A stretch of 64,000 nt of DNA, taken from Marinobacter halotolerans (lineage in GTDB: Bacteria; Pseudomonadota; Gammaproteobacteria; Pseudomonadales; Oleiphilaceae). Below are positions 25,141 through 33,403 of the stretch, one piece after another (within the stretch, counting starts at the first letter, position 1; the number at the start of each line of letters is the position of its first letter). Location: positions 434,001 to 498,000 of the forward strand of contig NZ_VMHP01000001.1 in NCBI RefSeq assembly GCF_008795985.1, read 5' to 3'. Position numbers and translations under genes: made by a program. The notes under the pieces were generated by a model. It did no database searches. It was not told where the DNA came from and saw only the letters and a list, made by a program, of their open reading frames with translations.

Positions 25141-25959
25141 TCACGACGGATTCAGAAATCTCGCAAGCTGACGGCCCACGGTTTCTACGGGCCTTGTGAT
25201 AGCCTCCTGAATGCCCGCGGTTACAACACGGGTAAACCGGGCACCAGCGTCGGTTTCCAGAAACCGGATGTATTCCTTCAGCTCGTCCACCGAAAAATCC
25301 TGGTAGGTATAAAGATAGATGTCATACACCTGCTGGGCCACCACGGCGCGAATCTGTTCACGCTGGCTCTGGATCATCTGCTGCATTCGCTCGAACCCGG
25401 GTCCCTGATCGCCCTGAACCGCGGCCATGGCGGCCGCCAGACCAAGCTGAACGGCGATAGTGGTGTCCACCGCGCTCTCGGTGGCCCTGGCAGCCTGGTC
25501 GTAACGGGTAAACAGTCTGGCGCGTTCGCTACCCCTGAACTTGGCCTGCAGTTCAGGCGCACCCTGCTCTATCGGCCGCCAGGCCTCTGCCCGGGATGCC
25601 TCGATCTCGGCACGGCCGATGCGCTTTGCCAGTGGTGTCTGGTACCACTGACCAACGGCTTCAAGTTGCTGCTCACTGAGGGAACCGGCAAGGTCGCTCA
25701 CCAGTTGCTTTTCAATATCGGCTGAGCGAAAGGCCGTGCGAACCATGGTAGCAATGGTGGTGACCATCATCGGATCCATCTGTCCGACCTGACCGAGCCC
25801 CCGGCGTACGCCTTCGCTCATCATTTCCGGATAGCCGGCGACAATTTCGTCAACCGGCGAAGCTTCCAGGACGGATTTCGCCAAAGGACTGGCTTGTGCC
25901 AGACCAGAGAGCGTCAGCAGCAAAACTAAAACCGGTGTAACTTGGGATAGCGCGGGCAT
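25141..25959 (-). CDS. Exported DUF2059-like protein
   Basis: This 272-aa protein has a signal peptide ending near AQA-SP (residues 22-25) and is otherwise mostly helical. The C-terminal third (VYDIYLYTYQDFSVDELKEYIRFLETDAGARFT) fits the DUF2059 pattern, and a similar half-repeat occurs near residues 85-115 (LAGSLSEQQLEAVGQWYQTPLAKR). It is thus probably a tandem DUF2059-like periplasmic protein of unknown function. It lies 15 bp upstream of the M24 gene on the same strand and 32 bp from the divergent transglycosylase-like gene, so the two promoters must overlap coding sequence. Confidence 0.72.
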   Translation of the reverse strand: MPALSQVTPVLVLLLTLSGLAQASPLAKSVLEASPVDEIVAGYPEMMSEGVRRGLGQVGQMDPMMVTTIATMVRTAFRSADIEKQLVSDLAGSLSEQQLEAVGQWYQTPLAKRIGRAEIEASRAEAWRPIEQGAPELQAKFRGSERARLFTRYDQAARATESAVDTTIAVQLGLAAAMAAVQGDQGPGFERMQQMIQSQREQIRAVVAQQVYDIYLYTYQDFSVDELKEYIRFLETDAGARFTRVVTAGIQEAITRPVETVGRQLARFLNPS

Positions 25960-25991
25960 GAACTTAGTATCCTTGGAACGAAAGCCCCCTT

Positions 25992-26729
25992 ATGCCACGA
26001 GCCAAGCGACCGAATCAAGATATGCGCAGACACAGACTACGCCAGAAACTGCCCGCCACCTGGGCAGCACGCCTGCGATGGTACGGCCTGCCTGTGCTGG
26101 GCGTGATCATTACCATTCTGGCAACCTTGCGATTCAGTCTTCTGGAACCGGATCCGCCGGCCAACCCGGACAATATCTGCGACATCTTCCGTGAACACCC
26201 GGTGTGGTACGACTACGCCCGTCATTCGCAGGACCGCTGGGGTACGCCAATCGCCACGCAGTTGGCATTTGTGTATTACGAGTCGTCTTTCCGCAGCCAT
26301 GCCCGTCCACCGCGCAGGCAGTTGCTGGGTTTTATTCCATGGCTGAGGCCGACAACCGCCTACGGCTATGCCCAGGCGCTGGACCCGGCCTGGGGAGAGT
26401 ACCTGGCGGCCAACGGTGACGGGGTTTCGGTGGTGCGCACCAACATGGAGTACGCGCTGGATTTCGTGGGCTGGTACAACCATCTGACCCGGCAGGAAAC
26501 CGATATTGAACTCTACCAACCGCGGGAGCTTTACCTGGCCTATCATGAGGGACGCACCGGCTACCGACGCCAGAGCTATCGGGCCAAGCCAGCGATCATG
26601 TCACTGGCCGAAAGGGTGCAGAACCGCGCCTTCCGCTACGACAACCAGTTAAAGACCTGCGAGCAGGAATTCCAGTGCTGGCGCTTCTACCAGTTCTGGC
26701 CGTTCTGTGGCGACTGGCAATCACGCTAG
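25992..26729 (+). CDS. Membrane-anchored SLT-like murein transglycosylase
   Basis: This 245-aa protein has a basic N-terminus, one transmembrane helix (about 29-48) and a periplasmic lysozyme-like domain. WGTPIATQLAFVYYESSFRSHA carries Glu97, in the position of the catalytic acid of soluble lytic transglycosylases. TAYGYAQALDPAW corresponds to the GLMQ-type block, and LYLAYHEGRTGY to the AYNAG-type block. It would cleave peptidoglycan glycan strands at the inner-membrane face. Such variants differ from classical SLT, so it sits in a distant clade. The gene overlaps the end of the convergent LysR gene by four bases. Confidence 0.72.
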   Translation: MPRAKRPNQDMRRHRLRQKLPATWAARLRWYGLPVLGVIITILATLRFSLLEPDPPANPDNICDIFREHPVWYDYARHSQDRWGTPIATQLAFVYYESSFRSHARPPRRQLLGFIPWLRPTTAYGYAQALDPAWGEYLAANGDGVSVVRTNMEYALDFVGWYNHLTRQETDIELYQPRELYLAYHEGRTGYRRQSYRAKPAIMSLAERVQNRAFRYDNQLKTCEQEFQCWRFYQFWPFCGDWQSR

Positions 26730-27619
26730 CCGGCGCCTTGAATATTCGGGCTGAGTCCCACAAGACGCTGGGTCAGAAACTCCATTACCAGCCGCACCCG
26801 GGCCATTTGGCGGGTTTCGTGATTGACGATCAGCCACAAATCAACGCCTTCCCCTTCTATAGGTGTGGTCAGTCGTGTGAGATCGGTGGTGATGTCGCCC
26901 AGATAACAGGGCAGAACCGCCAGCCCCGCTCCGGCTCGGGCCAGTGAGTACATTGACTGCAGACTGTTGCATCGAACCACCGACCGGGCGTTCTTGAGGA
27001 ACTTGCGGTACCAGCGTCCGGTAGCCAGATGGCTGAAGCTCTCATCCGGAAGAATCCAGCTGTTGAGCTCCGGCGCCTGCGCCAGGTCCATGTCCGGATG
27101 GCGCTGGCAGTAATCGGGGGAACCGTAGACGGCCGACTCAATGGTGGCAATCCGTTCCCCCTCAAGGGTGGCCTGGGGCCTGTTTACCGGCCGCAGGGTA
27201 AGATCGGCGTCGCGATGGCTGAGATTGAGCACGTCGTTGTCGGTCAGCACTTCCAGTTCGATGTCCGGATACGCCTGCAACAACTCACTGACCAGAGGGC
27301 CAATCAGCGCGTTGACCATCACATCCGTGGCCGCCAGCCGCACTTTGCCCGCCGGCGCTGAATCCTGACCGATCAGTCGGCGCTCCAGGTTCTCCATGTC
27401 GGTAGCCAGCCTGTCGGCCTCCCGGAACGCGGTTTCGCCGACGGCGGTCAGGTGCAAACCTTCCCGGTCCCGTTCGAAAAACTGCACGCCCATCTGCTCT
27501 TCCATCTGGTCCAGGCGACGAAGAACCGTGGTCTGGTGCACGCCGAGTATTTCACCGGCTTTGGCGAATGTTCCGCCCGTGGCGAGGGCGTGTATATAGC
27601 GAAGATAATCCCAATCCAT
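26726..27619 (-). CDS. LysR-family transcriptional regulator
   Basis: This 297-aa regulator starts MDWDYLRYIHALATGGTFAKAG, the standard LysR helix-turn-helix N-terminus. The effector-binding domain follows from about residue 92 (KVRLAATDVMVNALIGPLV). I chose ATG 27619 because LysR proteins typically begin at MDWDDLR; ATG 27631, four codons upstream, is possible. No strong ribosome site precedes either. It is divergent from a 63-codon gene, which may be its target. A TGCA-N4-TGCA element overlaps the start region (27628-27639) and could be an autoregulatory site. Confidence 0.88.
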   Translation of the reverse strand: MDWDYLRYIHALATGGTFAKAGEILGVHQTTVLRRLDQMEEQMGVQFFERDREGLHLTAVGETAFREADRLATDMENLERRLIGQDSAPAGKVRLAATDVMVNALIGPLVSELLQAYPDIELEVLTDNDVLNLSHRDADLTLRPVNRPQATLEGERIATIESAVYGSPDYCQRHPDMDLAQAPELNSWILPDESFSHLATGRWYRKFLKNARSVVRCNSLQSMYSLARAGAGLAVLPCYLGDITTDLTRLTTPIEGEGVDLWLIVNHETRQMARVRLVMEFLTQRLVGLSPNIQGAG

Positions 27620-27757
27620 AAATAACTGCATATTTGCAACGTTTGTACGGATTTTAACGTATTCACGCTGCAAAAACGAACCCGTACACTTGTGTATATA
27701 GTCAGCTAAGCAACCAAGACTAATTAACAATTCACCTAACAGAAAGGAGGAGGCGCT

Positions 27758-27949
27758 ATGACCCAATTCCATAACGTATCTCATCACCCGCTGCCGTCCA
27801 GCATCCTCCACAACGGAAATGATGTCAGGCGCCAGTACACCCGTGCAGCAGCACAACAGGCAGTTCAGGTTATCAGCCGGAAAATCGGTTCATGGAAGAA
27901 GCGGGCCAGCGGCGTGACCCCTGATTACCAGCCGGGCATGCAGGGCTAA
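27758..27949 (+). CDS. 63-aa small basic protein of unknown function
   Basis: I do not recognise this protein. Support that it is real: AAAGGAGGAGG ends seven bases before the ATG, a very strong ribosome site; it has its own terminator 42 bp after the stop; and it is divergent from a LysR gene. The sequence is hydrophilic, His/Asn-rich at the start (FHNVSHHPLPSSILHNGND), then amphipathic and basic (AAQQAVQVISRKIGSWKKR). No signal peptide or membrane helix is present. The layout resembles small stress-type proteins such as DUF1127, but the sequence motif is not there. Confidence 0.7.
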   Translation: MTQFHNVSHHPLPSSILHNGNDVRRQYTRAAAQQAVQVISRKIGSWKKRASGVTPDYQPGMQG

Positions 27950-27990
27950 CGCTGACCAGGCGTCTTCCCGACCCAGCCGTTCTGGAAACG

Positions 27991-28029
27991 AAAAGCCGGA
28001 ACCCGATACGTTCGGGGTCCGGCTTTTTT
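27991..28029 (+). terminator. Terminator of the 63-aa gene
   Basis: AAAAGCCGGA..CCCGA pairs with TCGGGGTCCGGCTTTT, followed by a T run. The A-rich left arm also allows use by the convergent acyl-CoA ligase gene. Confidence 0.85.
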
Positions 28030-28055
28030 GTGGGTGCGGGATCAGAGGTAGCGGA

Positions 28056-29738
28056 TCAGAATTCCCAGACAACCTTTTTCTTCTGGGCGAACCAGTCGTC
28101 CATCCGGCGATTGTAATAATCCTCAATCACGTTGCGCTTGATTTTCATGGTGGGGGTCAGCATCCCGTTTTCCATGGTCCAGGGCTCTTTGACCACCACG
28201 GCAAATGCCAGCTTCTCATGGCCCTCGCATTCACGGTTTACCGCATCCAGCTCATCCGCCAACTCTTTTTCCAGCTCCTCGCGGCCGCCGCCGGCTTCAA
28301 GCTCGTGCCGGGCCTCTTCCGATAACAGGATCATCAGGCACGGCTGCGGCTGATTTGCGCCCGCCACACAGACCACTTCTGCTTTGGGGTGATTAAACCG
28401 GTTCTCGATCGGCACCGGCACGACGTATTTGCCTTTAGAGGTCTTGAACAGGTCCTTGACCCGACCAGTGATGCGCAGATAGCCCTCCGAGTCGATTTCA
28501 CCCATGTCACCGGTTTTCAGAAAGCCGTCGTCGGTAATGTCTTCCCGGGTTTTTTCCTCGTTCCTGAAGTACCCCAGCATCTGGCTGGGGCTGCGAACCT
28601 GCACCTCACCGCCTTCTGCCAGCCGGTGCTCCACACCCGGGTTGGTAACCCCGACCGTACCCACCTTTGCGCGCCCCGGACGGTTGGCGTGGGAATAACC
28701 GAAGTTCTCCGACATGCCATAGACTTCCAGCAGCTCCAGCCCCAGGTTGCGGTACCAGCCGATGATTTCCGCGGACAGCGGCGCGGCTCCGGTAAGGGCG
28801 GCGCGGCAGTGTTCCAGGCCCAGCTGCTTCAGCACCTTCTTTTTCACCAGACGATTCAGCACCGGCAGATTGAACAGAATCTTCTGCTTTTTCGGCGGAA
28901 GTTTGCTGTTGATGGCCAGGTAGAACTTCATCCAGAGACGCGGCACCGAGAAGAAAAGGGTCGGTCGTGCCCGCTGCAGGTCTTCCTGGAAGGTCTCCAG
29001 AGAGTTGGCGAAGTAAAGGTGAAACCCGTAATACAGTGACTGGGTTTCAACCGCCGCCCGCTCGGCGACGTGGGCCAGAGGCAGGTACGACAGCATGCGC
29101 TCTTCGTTGGTCACCGGAAAGATCTGCTGAAGCCCATGGGCTGCGGCAATCATGGTCCTGAAGCTGTGCATTACGCCCTTGGGACGACCGGTGCTACCAG
29201 AGGTATACACGATGGTCGCCAGGTCATCCGCCGCCGGCATGCGGGGCTCGGCCGGCTGGTGCTGCTCGATGATCTCCACCCATTTCGGAGTGTCGTCCCT
29301 GGGCGACATGGGCAGCGACACAATAGGCAGATTCTCCGGAATATGCCCCTTGATGTCGTTCCAGCCGTCGGCCTTGCCATCCAGTTTGCCCAGGAAGAGC
29401 AGTTTCGCGTCACTGTGTTCCAGTACATAAGCCGCCGTTTCACCGTTGAGCGTGGGATACAGCGGCACGGACACATGCCCTGCCGCCCAGATCGCCAGGT
29501 CGCTCAGTATCCAGTGGGCACTGTTCTTGCCAAGAATGGCGATATTGCTGCGCTCGGGAATTGACAGGCTGTTCAGGTAGGCGGCCATTCGTAGAACCTG
29601 ATCCGATGCCTGTTTCCAGGTAATGTCTTCAGTGGAGCCATCAGCGAACGGTTGGGTCAGATAGACTTTGTTCGGTGTTGTTTCCGCCCAGTGGAAGAGG
29701 CAGTGAAGGGAAGTCTGTTTCTTGTTTTCATCGGCCAT
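28056..29738 (-). CDS. Long-chain fatty-acid--CoA ligase (AMP-binding)
   Basis: This 560-aa enzyme activates fatty acids to acyl-CoA through an acyl-adenylate. The AMP-binding motif is YTSGSTGRPKGVMHS at about 175-190. The aminoacyl-type motif EVYGMSEN and the hinge segment GDMGEIDSEGYLRITGRVKDLFKTSKGK are present. It belongs to the FadD15/AAE-like long-chain branch. ATG 29738 is chosen because AGGAG lies eight bases upstream and family similarity starts there; the open frame extends 61 codons upstream. It is divergent from a GST gene, with a 159-bp shared promoter region. Confidence 0.9.
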   Translation of the reverse strand: MADENKKQTSLHCLFHWAETTPNKVYLTQPFADGSTEDITWKQASDQVLRMAAYLNSLSIPERSNIAILGKNSAHWILSDLAIWAAGHVSVPLYPTLNGETAAYVLEHSDAKLLFLGKLDGKADGWNDIKGHIPENLPIVSLPMSPRDDTPKWVEIIEQHQPAEPRMPAADDLATIVYTSGSTGRPKGVMHSFRTMIAAAHGLQQIFPVTNEERMLSYLPLAHVAERAAVETQSLYYGFHLYFANSLETFQEDLQRARPTLFFSVPRLWMKFYLAINSKLPPKKQKILFNLPVLNRLVKKKVLKQLGLEHCRAALTGAAPLSAEIIGWYRNLGLELLEVYGMSENFGYSHANRPGRAKVGTVGVTNPGVEHRLAEGGEVQVRSPSQMLGYFRNEEKTREDITDDGFLKTGDMGEIDSEGYLRITGRVKDLFKTSKGKYVVPVPIENRFNHPKAEVVCVAGANQPQPCLMILLSEEARHELEAGGGREELEKELADELDAVNRECEGHEKLAFAVVVKEPWTMENGMLTPTMKIKRNVIEDYYNRRMDDWFAQKKKVVWEF

Positions 29739-29897
29739 TGAAGGCTCCTTTTTATAATCAGGACACTGATTTGATCTTTGCAAAGATAGAACAAGGCGGG
29801 GAAAAACACACGACTCCTGCACTTTCTCCGGCCCGCCTCTCGGGGTACCCTTCCCTCCTGTTTCGCCTCTAAGGCCATTTAAGGAAAGGACAATCCC

Positions 29898-30830
29898 ATG
29901 CAGGACCTGATTCTCTACCACTATTCCATGTCACCTTTTGCCGAGAAAATGCGCACCATGCTTGGCTACACCGGCATTCCCTGGCAGTCGGTGACGGTGC
30001 GGGAAATGCCGCCCCGCAAGGTGCTCACGATCCTTGCAGGCGGCTACCGCAAAATCCCGGTGGCCCAGATAGGCGCGGACGTCTTCTGCGATACCCGGGT
30101 GATCTCCGACGAACTGGCCCGTATCAGCGGCAGGCCCGAACTCAGCCTGACCGGCCAGCCGCAGGACGTTATCGATTTTGTTCGCAAGACTGACCTGGAG
30201 ATTTTCTTTGCGTGTGTCATGTCTGCCAGCGACAAGCGCATGCTGAAGAAGCTTATCAAGGAAACGTCCCTTTGGAACGCTTTGCTGTTTCTGCGGGACC
30301 GGATAGCCATGGGTAAGTCGTCCAGAGTTCGTACGGCGCGGGGGCCGAAGGCCAAGGTTTTAGTGCTCGAACATATGAGCAGCATGGAGCAAATGCTGAC
30401 AAACGATTTCCTGTTTGGTGACCAGCCCTGCATCGCGGATTTTTCGGCCTACCATGGCATCTGGTTCGTGACCGATCTGGGCGAGAAATCGTGGATTGAG
30501 GACTACCCCAAGGTAAAGGACTGGTTTGCGCGCATGAAGGCCTTTGGCCACGGCAGCTACAAAACGATCAAGGACAAACAGGGGCTGGAGGCTGCCAAGT
30601 CTGCAACCCCGCGCGCCCTGGACAGGGCCAGTAAAGACGAACTGACCGGCAAACCGGTCACCGTGGCACCGGATGACTACGGCCGTGACCCGGTGATGGG
30701 AACCCTGGCCTTTGCAGATGATAAGCGGATTATCGTTTCCCGCACCCATAAAAGCGTTGGCGAGGTTCACGTGCACTTCCCTCGGCAGGGTTTCGCCATC
30801 ACCGCTGGCCACAACAAGCAGCCCGACTAG
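29898..30830 (+). CDS. Glutathione S-transferase family protein with C-terminal extension
   Basis: The 310-aa protein begins with a thioredoxin-like GST domain (LILYHYSMSPFAEKMRTML; YRKIPVAQIGADVFCDTRVI), then a helical C-terminal domain to about residue 225 (ADFSAYHGIWF). An extra 80 residues (DELTGKPVTVAPDDYGRDPVMGTLAFADDKRIIV; VHFPRQGFAI) look like a small beta domain not seen in ordinary 200-aa GSTs. Similar extended proteins are annotated as GSTs in marine gammaproteobacteria, substrate unknown. The active-site Ser of the CxxC-type position appears to be Ser11 of SMSPF. RBS AAGGAAAGGA precedes ATG. Confidence 0.82.
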   Translation: MQDLILYHYSMSPFAEKMRTMLGYTGIPWQSVTVREMPPRKVLTILAGGYRKIPVAQIGADVFCDTRVISDELARISGRPELSLTGQPQDVIDFVRKTDLEIFFACVMSASDKRMLKKLIKETSLWNALLFLRDRIAMGKSSRVRTARGPKAKVLVLEHMSSMEQMLTNDFLFGDQPCIADFSAYHGIWFVTDLGEKSWIEDYPKVKDWFARMKAFGHGSYKTIKDKQGLEAAKSATPRALDRASKDELTGKPVTVAPDDYGRDPVMGTLAFADDKRIIVSRTHKSVGEVHVHFPRQGFAITAGHNKQPD

Positions 30831-30839
30831 ACGCCCTGG

Positions 30840-30878
30840 CCAGACACCCCTGCCAGACACCCCAGCCAGACACCCCGT
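30840..30878. repeat. Three tandem 13-bp repeats
   Basis: CCAGACACCCC plus two variable bases is repeated three times (30840, 30853, 30866) in the 48-bp gap between the convergent GST and Lrp genes. It has no stem-loop and is likely a simple slippage repeat. Confidence 0.85.
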
Positions 30879-31307
30879 CTAGCGCCGGAAACGGGTTTCC
30901 AGAACCACCGCCGAGTTGGTTCGCTCAACCCCCTCCAGATTGCCGATCTCGTCCAGCACCAGGCTCAGTTGCTCCAGCGACTGGGCCTGGACGATCGCGA
31001 TCAGGTCATACTCGCCGCTGACCGAATAAAGCTGGGACACCTGGCTGATGGCCTCCAGCGCCCGATTGGTTCGGGCGGTAAGCTTCTGAAAGACCTTGAT
31101 CGACACATGGGCCTCCACCTGATTGGCCGCATACTCCGCCCCCAACTCTACCGAGTAGCCACGGATAACCCCTGATTCCTCCAACCGGGCCAGACGATTC
31201 TGCACGGTTGAGCGGGACAGGTTCATCTGGCGGGCAAGATCAGACACGCTGACGCGGGCATTCTGCCGCAGGCGCAGCAACAGTTTCTGGTCCTGAGGAC
31301 TGATCAT
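30879..31307 (-). CDS. Lrp/AsnC-family regulator divergent from astA
   Basis: This 142-aa protein has an N-terminal helix-turn-helix (DQKLLLRLRQNARVSVSDLARQMNLSRSTVQNRLARLEESGVIRGY) and a C-terminal RAM effector domain (EAHVSIKVFQ, then SQLYSVSGEYDLIAIV), so it probably binds an amino acid. It is divergent from astA with 114 bp between starts. A+T-rich repeats (TTTTACCAC, ATCATTTTTATCAC) in that gap are typical of Lrp sites. Control of arginine degradation is inferred from the arrangement. Confidence 0.88.
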   Translation of the reverse strand: MISPQDQKLLLRLRQNARVSVSDLARQMNLSRSTVQNRLARLEESGVIRGYSVELGAEYAANQVEAHVSIKVFQKLTARTNRALEAISQVSQLYSVSGEYDLIAIVQAQSLEQLSLVLDEIGNLEGVERTNSAVVLETRFRR

Positions 31308-31421
31308 ATTGATAGTTTTCCTCGGTAATTTGTCATATTTTTACCACAATCTATCATTTTTATCACTGCAATATGACACCTGGCGCCGTCATACTGGGGC
31401 AAACCGGAAGAGGATAACCCC

Positions 31422-32528
31422 ATGATTATTCGCCCCGTTGCCATTGGTGACCTGGACGCACTCAAAGCCATTGCCGCTGAATCAGGCCCCGGCTTTACCT
31501 CCCTCGTGGACGATCACGACTTTCTGGTGCGCAAAATCGAACGCTCGGTTACCAGTTTCGCTCGCCACGTCGAACAGCCAGGAGATGAAGGTTATCTGCT
31601 TGTTCTGGTTGAGCCGGAGACGGGTGACATCATGGGCACCACCGGTATCGAGGCGTCGGTAGGGAAGAAACGCCCGCTTTACCATTATCGGGTCGGCAAT
31701 AGAAACGGCGGGCAACAGACGCTGGATCTGTGCACCCATTACACCGGGTGCAGCGAGATCTGCACGCTCTTCCTGCGGCCACAGTACCGCCGGGCCTGGG
31801 CCGGCAAATTATTGTCGCGGGTACGCTTCCTGTTCATGGCACAACACCCCGAACGGTTTGCCCGCACGGTCATCGCGGAAATGCGGGGCGTTTCCGACGA
31901 GGCCGGGGACTCCCCTTTCTGGCGCTGGATTCAGGCCCGGTTTGTTGACCTGGATTTTGCCACCGTCAGCCAGATGGTCGGCACCGGTGACAATGGCTTC
32001 ATTGCCGAGCTGATGCCCGACCATCCGCTTCGCACAGACCTGATGGACGAGGCTGCGAGGGCCGTTATCGGCAAGGTCCACCCGAACACACGCCCGGCGC
32101 TGCGTATGTTGGAGTCCGAGGGATTTCAATACACCGGCCTGATTGATCCGTTTGATGGTGGACCTACCGTCGAAGCCCGGGTTGATAGCCTGCGCTCTGT
32201 AGGCCATACAAGACGCTGCCGGGTCCGGATAGGCAGTGATGTGGAACCGTCGGTTGCCTCATGGACAAACGGTGGCCGCGGCCGGACACTGATGGTGGCA
32301 AACAACCAGACGGCGGACTTCCGGGCCACCGTGACCAGCGCTGCCCGCTATCTTCCGGCCCACCGCTTACTGGAAGTGCCGGAATCGCTGGCAAAGAGCC
32401 TCGGCCTTATCAATAATGCCGAAGTCTGGTTCGCCGACCTGGAAGCAGGCCGGCAAGCAGAGCAAAACCCGGCGATTGCCAGCGACCACCCGTTAACTCC
32501 CGTAAAGGAGGCATTCCGTGCAAACTGA
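31422..32528 (+). CDS. astA: AstA, arginine N-succinyltransferase
   Basis: AstA transfers succinyl from succinyl-CoA to arginine, the first step of the ammonia-producing arginine succinyltransferase pathway. The 368-aa protein contains the family's conserved blocks: MIIRPVAIGDLDALKAIA; GTTGIEASVGKKRPLYHYRVG; CTLFLRPQYRRAWAGKLLSRVRFLFMAQHPERF; EMRGVSDEAGDSPFW. Other ast genes are not in the window. It is divergent from an Lrp regulator and overlaps the start of the DUF1338 gene by 11 bp, so both are translated from one message. Confidence 0.93.
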   Translation: MIIRPVAIGDLDALKAIAAESGPGFTSLVDDHDFLVRKIERSVTSFARHVEQPGDEGYLLVLVEPETGDIMGTTGIEASVGKKRPLYHYRVGNRNGGQQTLDLCTHYTGCSEICTLFLRPQYRRAWAGKLLSRVRFLFMAQHPERFARTVIAEMRGVSDEAGDSPFWRWIQARFVDLDFATVSQMVGTGDNGFIAELMPDHPLRTDLMDEAARAVIGKVHPNTRPALRMLESEGFQYTGLIDPFDGGPTVEARVDSLRSVGHTRRCRVRIGSDVEPSVASWTNGGRGRTLMVANNQTADFRATVTSAARYLPAHRLLEVPESLAKSLGLINNAEVWFADLEAGRQAEQNPAIASDHPLTPVKEAFRAN

Positions 32529-33333
32529 TCGCACCGATGTTGATACCCTGTTCCATAACCTCTGGGAAAATTACTGCCGGGTGACGCCCTCGGCCGAGCG
32601 CATCCATCGCCTGCTGGACAACAGCCAGGGTAAAGCGATCGTGAACGACCACATTGCGCTTAGAACCTTCAATATCGACAAGCTCAATCTGGACAAACTG
32701 GCCGCCCATTTCCTCGCGTTGGGCTATGAACAGGGCGGCGAATACCATTTCGACGCCAAAAAGCTCTACGCCCGTCACTACGAGCATCCGGACCCGACGG
32801 TGCCCAAGGTCTTTATCTCTGAACTATTGGTAGAGCAATGTTCTGATGCCCTGCAGTCAATTGTTCACCAACTGGTCGATAACGTCAGCCCGTCCGTCGT
32901 CAACCAGAGCGATTTTCTCTACTCTGGCCGCCACTGGAACCTTGACTACGCCACCTACCAGACACTTCTGGAAGAGAGCGAATACGCGGCCTGGACGGCG
33001 GCGTGGGGGTACCGGCCAAACCACTTTACGGTGAGCGTGAACCATCTCAGCCAGTTCCGCACCCTGGCCGAGGTGAACCAGCGCCTGAAGGACGAAGGTT
33101 TCCGCCTGAACACCTCAGGCGGAGAGATCAAAGGCTCACCACAGGATCTGCTCGAGCAGTCTTCCACCATGGCAGACCGTGCCAACGTGGCGTTTTCCGA
33201 TCAGACGGTCAGCATTCCCAGCTGCTTTTACGAGTTCGCTTTGCGCTACCCCAAGCCCGACGGCGAACTTTACAGCGGTTTTGTGGCCGCATCCGCCGAC
33301 AAAATCTTCGAAAGCACTGACAGCAAAGGCTGA
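32518..33333 (+). CDS. DUF1338 protein, 2-oxoadipate dioxygenase/decarboxylase-like
   Basis: The 271-aa protein starts at GTG 32518, six bases after AAAGGAGG, within the astA coding sequence. It belongs to DUF1338, whose characterised member HglS converts 2-oxoadipate to 2-hydroxyglutarate in lysine breakdown, using Fe(II). Candidate iron ligands are His45 (NDHIALRTF), His169 (PNHFTVSVN) and Glu239 (CFYEFALRY); Arg49 is the conserved substrate arginine. The length is shorter than HglS (about 460 aa), which suggests a core-only subtype. Coupling to astA makes a role in basic amino-acid catabolism likely, but the substrate is open. Confidence 0.8.
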   Translation: MQTDRTDVDTLFHNLWENYCRVTPSAERIHRLLDNSQGKAIVNDHIALRTFNIDKLNLDKLAAHFLALGYEQGGEYHFDAKKLYARHYEHPDPTVPKVFISELLVEQCSDALQSIVHQLVDNVSPSVVNQSDFLYSGRHWNLDYATYQTLLEESEYAAWTAAWGYRPNHFTVSVNHLSQFRTLAEVNQRLKDEGFRLNTSGGEIKGSPQDLLEQSSTMADRANVAFSDQTVSIPSCFYEFALRYPKPDGELYSGFVAASADKIFESTDSKG

Positions 33334-33403
33334 AGAAGAGACAATCCCGATATCTGTTCGTAGACGCCACAGACTCTTTCATACTGTTGGCTAAGGAATA
33401 TTG

